NCBI RefSeq assembly: GCF_024679095.1
Contig: NC_066531.1
Coordinates: forward strand, 10,388,234-10,452,233
DNA from: Eriocheir sinensis
Taxonomy: Eukaryota > Arthropoda > Malacostraca > Decapoda > Varunidae
Length of the DNA stretch: 64,000 nt
Reading direction: 5' to 3'
Each line of letters begins with the position of its first letter. The stretch's first letter is position 1. Below, piece by piece: positions 55,860 to 64,000 of this stretch. A program made the position numbers and the translations under genes. The notes under the pieces were generated by a model, which searched no databases, had not been told where the DNA came from, and saw only the letters and a program-made list of their open reading frames with translations.

Positions 55860-58621
55860 CTCGAATCACATTAAAGCTTGCTATGTAAACGCTCGTAGCC
55901 TACGTAACAAATCTGAAGACTTATAAGTCCTCGCAGCTACAAATCATTATCACATCATCGGAGTCACAGAATCTTGGATAGACACTTCAAATAGAGATTT
56001 CATTGCGGAATATAGATTACCGGATTATACCATCTTTAGTCATGAAAGAGAGAACAGGCAGGGTGGAGGCGTTATCTTTTATATCCACAACTCTCTCCAT
56101 CCAGTATCCGTGAAAACAGATATTATAACCAATGTAGACACGGTCTTCATTGAAATTAAAAATAAATCTCGTAAAATAGTAATTGGACTTATCTACAGAC
56201 CGCCAAGGCAGACTCTTGATATCGACCACGCATTAAGTGAATTATTATTAGAAACAAGTAGCAGTTGCGAGGCAGTAATTGTTGGGGACTTTAACTTGCC
56301 AGTGAAAAGATGGGGTGAACCGTTGAACTGTCATACAGGGATCGACCTGTACACAAATTTACTAGAAAGTGATTTGCATCAACACGTTCAAGAACCGACT
56401 CGGGAAAATAATATACTTGACCTTATCTTTTCAACGACAGATGTTGGTCCAATTTTTAGTTCTAGCGATCACCGAACAATCACATTCAGCATCAATATGA
56501 AAGAAAAGGTGCCTGATTATCAGAGAGCGAATTTCGTAAGACTCCGATCAATTCTAAATAATTCTGACTGGACTGAAATCTCGGCGGAAACAGATATTGA
56601 TAAATCTTGGGGGGCCTTCACCACAATATTGAACAATGCCATAAGTATATGCGTACCCTATCGTAACCGACGTTCAGCTTTTAAGAAGAAACCCAAATGG
56701 TGGAATAACGAAATTCAAAATAGCCTATCTCTTAAAAATGCGTATACAGTAGGTACATATCAACTCAAGAGTGAGGCTGACAAACTAGAGGTGGACAGAA
56801 TTCACCGCGAAACCAAGAAATTAATAAAACGAATCAAGAAAAATCTTGAAGAATATATAGCGGAAACAAGTAAATCTAATCCTAAAGAATTTTTTAGCTA
56901 TATAAATAATAAAAAGTCACTCACTTGTGGTATCGGACCGCTTGCTAATGGTAATGGTAACCACACGAACGATGAAAATGAAATGGCTACAATCCTAAAT
57001 AACTTTTTCGCATCCGTATTTACCGACGAAGATTGTTTATCACCGCAACCGCCGGAGGTTAGAAGGACCGAAAAGATGTGAAGTGGCGTGCTCATCGTAA
57101 AAAGTGACATTTTACGCACAATTGAAAAGATTAAAGTAAGCAAAGCTCCTGGTCCAGACAAAATTACCCCTTTGGTCTTAAAAGAAATCAAACATCAAAT
57201 TTGTATACCGCTCTCCATCATATTTAATAAATCTTTAACAGCTGGAAAAGTTCCGTCGGATTGGAAACTTGCAAATGCCACACCAATTTTCAAAAAAGGG
57301 GACAAGTCTCATCCAGGAAACTATCGACCAATTAGCCTGACATCGATTGTTTGTAAGTTGATGGAGACTATCATTCGCGACAATATGGTGAAATTCTTTG
57401 ATGAAAATAATATAATAAATAATTTGCAACATGGCTTCCGTAGTAAACGTTCGTGTTTGACTAACTTATTTGATTTTTTTCATTATATTTTTGAGGTGTT
57501 CGATGAAAGCAGATCAGTAGATATCATATACCTGGATTTTCAAAAGGCATTTGATAAGGTCCCCCACCAACGATTGCTCAGCAAAATATCGGCGCACGGT
57601 ATCTCGGGTAACATTTACGATTGGCTTGTGGACTGGCTCTCTGAGCGGAAACAGAGAGTAGTTCTAAACGGTGTTACATCTAACTGGCTCGACGTCAGAA
57701 GCGGCGTACCTCAAGGATCAGTGCTTGGCCCCATGCTCTTCTTAATTTATGTTAATGATATCGATGATGGGCTCACTTGCAAAGTATCAAAATTTGCTGA
57801 TGACACAAAAATTGCTAGTAAAGTAACTGCGACACTCGATGAAGAAGCTTTACAATCAGATCTAGATCGACTTGCACGTTGGGCCAATCAATGGCAAATG
57901 AAATTTAACGTTGACAAATGTAAAGTGTTGCACATCGGAAAAAATAACAATCGCGTTCGGTACTAATGAATGGCCAACAACTTTCTGCAGTAAGTAAAGA
58001 AAAGGATCTTGGAATCACTATATCAAGCGATTTAAAGCCCGGTCAGCATTGTTCAGAGGTAGATAAAACCGTAAACAAATTGGTTGGCTTCATCGGACGA
58101 GTCTTTAATAATAAATCGGAAAAAGTAATATTAAAACTGTATAATTCATTGGTTCGACCCGTCTAGAGTACTGTGTACAGTTTTGGTCTCCCTACTACAG
58201 AAAAGACATAGAAAAGTTGGAACGGGTTCAACGAAGAGTAACAAAGATGATTCCTAGGTTGATAAATTTGTCATATGAAGAAAGGCTTAAAGAAGTAAAT
58301 TTATTCAGCCTATCAAAATGAAGAATGCGAGGCGATCAAATAGAAGTGTTTAAAATGTTTAAAGGATTCAGTGATATTAATGTGGAAGATTACTTTACAA
58401 TTGATCGATCAAATAGAACAAGAAGAAATCACAATTTGAAGATAAGTGGTAAAAGATTCTCGTCGCACGAAGCTAAACACTTCTTCTTCAATCGAGTTGT
58501 TAATGTTTGGAACTCTCTACCCTGTGATGTCGTTGATATTACAACAGTTACGGCCTTCAATAATAGATTAGACAAGTGTTTTGAATCTAACCAGCAACTA
58601 AGATATTACTCATTGTCGTAA
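55860..58621 (+). pseudogene. L2-like ORF2 endonuclease-RT with few breaks
   Basis: Frame 1 carries VNARSLRNKSEDL, a TAA near 55924, then IIGVTESWIDTSNRDFIAEY, GGGVIFYIHNSL, VIGLIYRPPRQ, AVIVGDFNLPVKRWGE, NNILDLIFSTTD and SSDHRTITFS. The linker has SKSNPKEFFSYINNKKSLTC. A TGA at 57079-57081 precedes SKAPGPDKITPLVLKEI, NYRPISLTSIVCKLMET, LQHGFRSKRSCLTNL, IIYLDFQKAFDKVPHQRLL, SGVPQGSVLGPMLFLIYVND and KFADDTKIA. Frame changes near 57957 and 58160 and a TGA at 58319 affect only the C-terminal part (RMRGDQIEVFKMFKGF; FNRVVNVWNSLPCDVVD). Confidence 0.9.
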
Positions 58622-58625
58622 TAAC

Positions 58626-58969
58626 GTTAAGTTCTTTCGAATACTGGTGTCCTTGTCCGCTTTTATCGCCCGGTTAGTGGTAGCAGTAATGGTAGTTCTT
58701 TCCTCTTTCCAACAGAATTTCCATGCAGTTTTTCCATGCTGCATGGTTCTATTTCCTTTCCTGCCAGCTTTGGCTGGAGGGATGGGGGGGTGGGGAGGAG
58801 CCTTCGCCTTTGCTGTCCTTCATCTTCCACCTTTGATTAGATAGTTAGTGTAGCTTGTCACAAACAGCCTCGTAAGGACCAGAAAGTCTGCTGTTGTTTG
58901 TTCTTTCTTTGTGTTCTTTTGAGGCAGACGCTCTATCCACTGAGCTATCGGGCCGTGTCAGCTACCGGG

Positions 58970-58971
<2 letters not shown>
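58626..58971. other. No gene; tRNA A-box-like segment on minus strand
   Basis: At 58923-58957 the minus strand reads GATAGCTCAGTGGATAGAGC followed by GTCTGCCTC, like the 5' half of a tRNA. The 3' half and B-box are missing, so this is a SINE head or tRNA relic. Nothing else is recognised. Confidence 0.5.

Positions 58972-59014
<43 letters not shown>
58972..59014. repeat. (GT)n microsatellite
   Basis: About 21 GT units just upstream of a TTTTGTCGTTTTCAG acceptor-like sequence at 59024-59040. Confidence 0.95.
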
Positions 59015-59018
<4 letters not shown>

Positions 59019-59252
59019 AACATGCTTTTGTCGTTTTCAGGTTCAAGGGAAGAACAGAGGAGTGGAAGAGTTCGGTGATGGGTCTACAATGATCGCCACC
59101 ACCATGCTGGGAAGTAAGACTCCCTTCCCTTCCTTGCCTCCCCTCTTTGTACACGCATCTGGCAGTAGCAGAGAGTGTGAAGATCCCTTGACCCCTCACC
59201 CCCACACAAAGCTCACCTCCTTGCCTGTCTCTGTTCTCGGTACCATCGCAAG

Positions 59253-59403
59253 TCGTGGGACTAAACGCCACTGTGTCGTGGCTCACCGTGTCGTGGGAAA
59301 CACCCAAGATCGACACGGGTATTACCAGCTTTCCCTCCGTCGCGCAAACAGCTCCACCGACAGCCCTCAATGGAACAAAATCACAAACATAACAACGGCT
59401 CAG
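59253..59403 (+). pseudogene. FN3-like exon 3, with a one-base frame break
   Basis: One frame encodes VGLNATVSWLTVSWETPKID (strands A-B of an FN3 domain). One base out of frame after about 59315, RHGYYQLSLRRANSSTDSPQ and WNKITNITTA give strands C onward. The switch lies at a GGG run (59317-59319), equal to one missing base. The 3' edge has a GGCTCAG|GTTTGA donor. The acceptor is uncertain (CGCAAG at 59252). It is either a damaged exon or an assembly indel. Confidence 0.5.
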
Positions 59404-59439
59404 GTTTGAAGCTGCCAAGTATGAGGCGATCTGGAGCGT

Positions 59440-60186
59440 GTGATTTGTGGGCAGCTTGGTGTGTTGAGTGACGTAATGACGGGCGAGGCGTGTGACTGGT
59501 GGACAGCATGGTGTGTTCAGTGACCTAATGACGGACGAAGCGTGTGACTGGTGGACAGCCTAGTATGTTCAGTGACGTAATGAAGGACGAGGCGTGTGAC
59601 TGGTGGACAGCCTGGTGTGTTCAGTGACGTAATGACGGACGAGTCGTGTGATTGGTGGACAGCCTGGTGTGTTCAGTGACGTAATGACGGGCGAGGCGTG
59701 TGACTGGTGGACAGCCTGGTGTGCTCAGTGACGTAATGACGGGCGAGGCGTGTGACTGGTGGACAGCCTGGTGTGTTCAGTGACGTAATGACGGGCGAGG
59801 CGTGTGATTGGTGGACAGCTTGGTGTTCAGTGACGTAATGACGGACGAGGCGTGATTGGTGGACAGCCTGGTGTGTTCAGTGACGTAATGAAGGACGAGG
59901 CGTGTGACTGGTGGACAGCCTGGTGTGTTCAGTGACGTAATGACGGACGAGGCGTGTGATTGGTGGACAGCCTAGTGTGTTCAGTGACGTAATGACGGAC
60001 GAGGCGTGTGATTGGTGGACAGCCTGGTGTGTTCAGTGACGTAATGACGGACGAGGCGTGTGATTGGTGGACAGCCTGGTGTGTTCAGTGACGTAATGAC
60101 GAACGAGGCGTGTGATTGGTGGACAGCCTGGTGTGTTCAGTGACGTAATGACGGACGAGGAGTGTGATTGGTGGACAGCTTGGTGT
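59440..60186. repeat. 52-bp minisatellite, about 14 copies
   Basis: Unit GGTGTGTTCAGTGACGTAAT (first 20 bases) continuing GACGGACGAGGCGTGTGATT and GGTGGACAGCCT. Successive TGACGTAA cores sit at 59469, 59521 and 59573, an exact 52-base period. Variants are mainly single substitutions (GGGC/GGAC, GATT/GACT). Confidence 0.95.
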
Positions 60187-60191
60187 AGATG
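60187..60191. repeat. Left target duplication AGATG
   Basis: AGATG before the TIR element, repeated at 62197-62201 after it. Confidence 0.55.
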
Positions 60192-60434
60192 AGGGCCCGG
60201 ATTCACAAACATACTCAATAACTACGAACGAACATAACTACGCACTATTGATTTAACGACCGACGTTAGCGTCAGATTCACGAAGCAAACCTTAGATGGT
60301 AGTTAGAGGCGCGCTAAGTCAGCGAGGCCGATGATTTTTTGATGACGTCATTGGCCTTGCAGCGAATCGCAAGCACGTTTACAGAACCGTCAGCCAATCC
60401 TAGGGAGCCCCCTCCAGCTGCTGGTTCAAGAAAC

Positions 60435-61830
60435 CCATTCTCTTTTCCCATTTTCTTCCTTTTAAGGCAAACTGTACTAAATCGTAATCTACGAATTCAA
60501 TTATTTCATTGCTGCACATTTACGTCAAGGTAACTTTGCCGTTCGATGTCTTGTTACCTACGAACATAATTAAGATGAAGAAAAAGAAGATACGGAGGAG
60601 ATTGAGGCAGGAAGAAAGCAAGGTTAGGCGTTCTGTTTCATCTCCAGTTCTTCTCCCCGCGCAGTTGCTATCCATATACAGGGGCCTTGTCCGCCCTCGT
60701 ATGGAATATGCATCTCACGTGTGGGGGGGCTCCACTCACACAGCTCTTCTGGACAGAGTGGAGGCTAAGGCTCTTCGTCTCATCAGCTCTCCTCCTCCTA
60801 CTGATAGTCTTCTACCTCTTAAATTCCGTCGCGATGTTGCCTCTCTTTCTGTCTTCTATCAATATTTCCACGCTGACTGCTCTTCTGAACTTGCTAACTG
60901 CATGCATCCCCCCCCTCCCGCGGCCCCACTGCACACGACTTTCTACTAATGCTCATCCCGATACTGTCCAAACCCCTTATGCAAGAGTTAACCAGCATCT
61001 TCACTCTTTCATCCCTCATGCTGGTAAACTCTGGAACAATCTTCTTTCATCTTTATTTCTTCCTGCCTACGACTTGAACTCTTTCAAGAGGAGGGTATCA
61101 GGACACCTCTCCTCCCGAAATTGACTTCTCTTTCGGCCACCTTTTATTATTGTTTCCTTCTTTTATGCCCTTGAGCTGCCTCCTTTGTTGTAAAAAAAAA
61201 AAAAAAAAAAGAAATATGGGACAGCAGATATCGAGGCCAAGGACGGAAGGAAGGAACGAGGGAAAATTAAGACTGTCTTGCCATATCTGCAGCCCAACTC
61301 GTGGGCTAGCTGTCACCGACAAGGTCCATGGTCCCTCCACGGAGGGACAAATCTAGAGATGGATGGATGAATGGAAGAGGAGGCATGAAGATGAAGGAGG
61401 GAAGTCTGGAAACCCATTCTCTTTTCCCATTTTTCTTCCTTTTAAGGCAAACTGTAAATCGTAATCTACGAATTCAATTATTTCGTTGTTTGCTGCACAT
61501 TTACGTCAAAATAACTTTGCTGTTCGATGCCTTGTTACCTACGAACATGCTTAAGATGAAGAGAAAAAAGATACGGAGGAGATTGCGGCAGGAAGAAAGC
61601 AAATAGAAATATGGGACAGATATCGAGGCAGACAGGAACGAAGGACGGGAGGAAGGAACGAGGGAAAATTAAGACTGTCTTGCCATATCTGCAGCCCAAC
61701 TCATGGGATAGCTGTCACCCGACAAGGGTCCATGGTCCCTCCACGGAGCGACAAATCTAAGATGGATGGATGAATGGACGAGGAGGTAGGAAGATGAAGG
61801 AGGAGGGAGGTCTGGCAATCCCCCAGCCGG
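60435..61830. repeat. Tandem duplication of a ~385-bp unit, first unit split by a LINE
   Basis: Block CTTTTCCCATTTTCTTCCTT...GGAAGAAAGCAA at 60440-60623 recurs at 61420-61602. Block GAAATATGGGACAG...GATGAAGGAGG at 61210-61400 recurs at 61605-61803. In the second unit they are contiguous (GAAAGCAAATAGAAATATGG), giving the empty site for the LINE in the first unit. Confidence 0.85.
60624..61211 (+). mobile_element. LINE family J, 5'-truncated, with poly(A)
   Basis: Starts near 60624 with a short unmatched lead, then follows J from TTCTCCCCGCGCAGTTGCTA (60652), encoding IYRGLVRPRMEYASHVWGGS and YARVNQHLHSFIPHAGKLWN, and ends GCTGCCTCCTTTGTTGT plus about 20 A. It is close to the 51918 and 36955 copies, so recent. 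Confidence 0.88.
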
Positions 61831-62196
61831 GTGTTGCCATACCGCCCACACTTATCATATACCTCTCAAAGGGTGTATATCTCATCATTTTATAAAGAAA
61901 TGGGCCTCCTCTACTCGCAAAGTTATATTTCAAGTTAAAAAAACGCGATTTATAAGCATTTATACGTAAATATGATAATATTGTTAGCGTTACCGTCAGC
62001 TCCGAGGCAGTAGTTATTTAACAACAAATTTAGCGTCACACAGAGCGCGGTAAACGTTTGTGAATCCGCGCGCTAACCCATGACGTCATCGATTAGTTGG
62101 TAGTTATTGCTGCGCGAGCTTTGTGAATCTCGATGTTCTCAAAACTACACACTAAGGGCCCAAAACTACGAACTAAGCCTTTGTGGATCCGGGCCC

Positions 62197-62270
62197 AGAT
62201 GTGTGATTGGTGGACAGATGTGACTGGCAATGACGTAATCCCCATATTAATCATATTCTTAAAGTTCCCC
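62197..62270. repeat. Resumed 52-bp minisatellite fragment
   Basis: AGATGTGTGATTGGTGGACA and GATGTGACTGGCAATGACGT continue the minisatellite interrupted at 60191, with a degraded second unit. Confidence 0.75.
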
Positions 62271-62274
62271 GCTA

Positions 62275-64000
62275 TATATCCTCCCTCAGAAAAGTCCCTC
62301 GCAGAGTTCCCTTCCTCAGTAAAGTTCCCAGCAGTGTTCCTTCCCTCAGTAAAGTCCCCAGCAATGTTCCTTCCCTCTGTAAAGGTCACCGCAGTGTTCC
62401 CTTCCTCAGTAAAGTTCCCAACAGTGTTCCTTCCCTCAGTAAGTTCCCAACAGTGTTCCTTCCCTCAGTAAGTCCCCAACAGTGTTCCTTCCCTCAGTAA
62501 GTCCCCAACAGTGTTCCTTCCCTCAGTAAAGTCCCCAACAGTGTTCCTTCCCTCAGTAAGTCCCCAACAGTGTTCCTTCCCTCAGTAAGTCCCCAACAGT
62601 GTTCCTTCCCTCAGTAAAGTCCCCAACAGTGTTCCTTCCCTCAGTAAAGACCCCAACAGTGTTCCTTCCCACAGTAAAGACCCCAACAGTGTTCCCTCCA
62701 TCAGTAAAGTCCCCACACTGTTCCCTTCCACAGTTAATTCCCCAACAGTGTTCCGTCCCTAAGTAAGTCCCCAACAGTGTTCCTTACCTCAGTTAAGTCC
62801 CCAACAGTGTTCCTTCCCTCAGTAAAGTCCCCAACAGTGTTCCTTCCCTCAGTAACGTCCCCAACAGTGTTCCTTCCCTCAGTAAGTCCCCAACAGTGTT
62901 CCTTCCTCATTAAGTCCCCACAGTGTTCCTTCCCTCAGTAAGTCCCTCACAGTGTTCCTTCCCTCATTAAGTCCCCCACAGTGTTCCTTCCCTCATTAAG
63001 TCCCCCACAGTGTTCCTTCCCTCAGTAAGTCCCTCACAGTGTTCCTTCCCTCCTTAAGTCCCCCACAGTGTTCCTTCCCTCAGTAAGTCCCTCACAGTGT
63101 TCCTTCCCTCATTAGGTCCCCACAGTGTTCCTTCCTCAGTAAGTCCCCAACAGTGTTCCTTCCCTCAGTAAGTCCCCAACAGTGTTCCTTCCCTCAGTAA
63201 GTCCCCAACAGTGTTCCTTCCTCAGTAAGTCCCCAACAGTGTTCCTTCCCTCAGTAAGTCCCCAACAGTGTTCCTTCCCTCAGTAAGTCCCCAACAGTGT
63301 TCCTTCCCTCAGTAAGTCCCTCACAGTGTTCCTTCCCTCAGTAAGTCCCCAACAGTGTTCCTTCCCTCAGTAAGTCCCCAACAGTGTTCCTTCCCTCAGT
63401 AAGTCCCCAACAGTGTTCCTTCCCTCAGTTAGTCCCCACAGTGTTCCTTCCCTCAGTAAGTCCCCAACAGTGTTCCTTCCCTCAGTAAGTCCCCAACAGT
63501 GTTCCTTCCCTCAGTAAGTCCCCAACAGTGTTCCTTCCCTCAGTAAGTCCCCAACAGTGTTCCTTCCCTCAGTAAGTCCCCCACAGTGTTCCTTCCCTCA
63601 GTAAGTCCCCAACAGTGTTCCTTCCCTCATTAAGTCCCTCACAGTGTTCCTTCCCTCAGTAAGTCCCCCACAGTGTTCCTTCCCTCAGTAAAGTCCCCAA
63701 CAGTGTTCCTTCCCTCATTAAGTCCCCACAGTGTTCCTTCCTCAGTAAGTCCCTCACAGTGTTCCTTCCTCATTAAGTCCCCCACAGTGTTCCTTCCCTC
63801 AGTAAGTCCCCCACAGTGTTCCTTCCCTCAGTAAGTCCCTCACAGTGTTCCTTCCTCATTAGGTCCCCACAGTGTTCCTTCCCTCAGTAAGTCCCCCACA
63901 GTGTTCCTTCCCTCAGTAAGTCCCTCACAGTGTTCCTTCCCTCATTAAGTCCCCCACAGTGTTCCTTCCCTCAGTAAGTCCCCCACAGTGTTCCTTCCCT
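62275..64000. repeat. 29-bp minisatellite, about 58 copies, runs off the window
   Basis: Unit CAGTGTTCCTTCCCTCAGTA continuing AGTCCCCAA, with 28-31-base variants (AAAGT, CTCAC, CCCAC, CATTAAG). The first units (62275-62420) are more diverged. Each unit holds a pyrimidine tract ending CAG and overlapping a GTAAGT hexamer. The open frames here are periodic artefacts. Confidence 0.97.

Larger units (their letters stand above)
55643..58625 (+). mobile_element. Second L2/CR1-like LINE, nearly full ORF2
   Basis: Carries the end of an SGNH ORF1, a complete endonuclease and reverse transcriptase, and the C-terminus in one orientation. It is distinct at the residue level from the L2-like copy at 27520-31046 (different codon use, more A/T-rich). 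5'-truncated within ORF1. 3' end near 58625; no poly(A) seen. Confidence 0.88.
60192..62196. mobile_element. 2-kb non-autonomous TIR element (GGGCCCGGATTCACAAA)
   Basis: Left GGGCCCGGATTCACAAAC (60193) and right GGGCCCGGATCCACAAAG (reverse complement, ending 62196) are inverted repeats. GATTCACRAA words and TGACGTCAT recur near both ends. It is inserted in the 52-bp minisatellite, whose units resume at 62202 (GTGTGATTGGTGGACAG). No transposase. The interior holds a tandem duplication (60435-61830) with a LINE J copy inside the first unit. Confidence 0.75.

Noticed and set aside
58915..58960. Intact tRNA gene on the minus strand
   Set aside because: Only an A-box half is present; no anticodon stem, T-arm or B-box follows.
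59041..59110. Short extra exon after TTTTGTCGTTTTCAG, ending before GTAAGA
   Set aside because: Splice-site-like edges exist, but the encoded peptide has no recognisable fold and the frame choice is arbitrary, so it was not listed.
59440..60186. CRISPR or integron-like repeat array
   Set aside because: The 52-base units abut each other with no spacers; simple tandem minisatellite.
62275..64000. CRISPR array (regular short repeats)
   Set aside because: Units are contiguous with no unique spacers, and the context is a eukaryotic minisatellite.

Overview
This is a eukaryotic, repeat-saturated window. It probably comes from an arthropod, and most likely a decapod crustacean such as a crab. That placement is inference, from very dense di- and trinucleotide microsatellites, CR1/L2/Jockey-type and RTE-type LINEs, tRNA-derived SINEs, P, hAT and TAA-target DNA transposons, and an errantivirus/baculovirus-F-like envelope relic. 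No prokaryotic gene layout is present. One 100-base assembly gap lies at 2638-2737.

The only host-gene candidates are three plus-strand fibronectin type III (FN3) exon-like segments (26616-26838, about 51597-51796, about 59253-59403), separated by 25 kb and 7.5 kb of transposons. They could belong to one long-intron receptor-like gene. One abuts a LINE 3' end at its donor side and one carries a one-base frame break, so the gene may be decaying or the assembly may have indels.

Layout. 1-2640: microsatellites, two tRNA-SINE pieces and a LINE scrap. 2738-7840: degenerate LINEs, including an L2-like LINE nested inside a Jockey-type LINE ('family J'). 7843-9544: element A, a 1.7 kb non-autonomous TIR element with TAA target duplications, inserted in another J copy. 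9606-21530: a three-level nest, in which a minus-strand LINE is split by a second TIR element (B, 10122-20541), which is itself split by an 8.3 kb P-type element (11803-20105) with 30-bp TIRs and a perfect 8-bp duplication. The P element encodes a THAP-domain transposase with two tandemly duplicated, frame-neutral exons. 21720-26103: a hAT transposon with an uninterrupted 662-residue BED-finger transposase and CCCGGG-rich ends, inserted in a CAC/ATC repeat. 26104-31046: FN3 exon, CR1-like tail and a long L2-like LINE with an SGNH-esterase ORF1. 31047-36950: dinucleotide palindrome, GC-palindrome MITE, RTE endonuclease with a 463-bp retro-insert, a LINE ORF1, and a hAT-in-hAT pair. 36955-43030: two head-to-tail family J copies, the first with only three in-frame stops. 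43136-44630: broken F-type envelope gene. 45395-50060: two copies of an RRM-ORF1 LINE. 51236-55645: SINE, FN3 exon, LINE pieces. 55643-58625: a second L2-like LINE. 59253-64000: FN3 exon, a 52-bp minisatellite split by a 2-kb TIR element, and a 29-bp minisatellite that runs off the window.

The window therefore reads as a long intronic or intergenic tract colonised in successive waves. Insertion order can be read directly because several insertions leave target duplications and restore an older element's reading frame when mentally removed. Many frame breaks are single-base and sit in or near homopolymers, so true decay and consensus error cannot be separated from the sequence alone.
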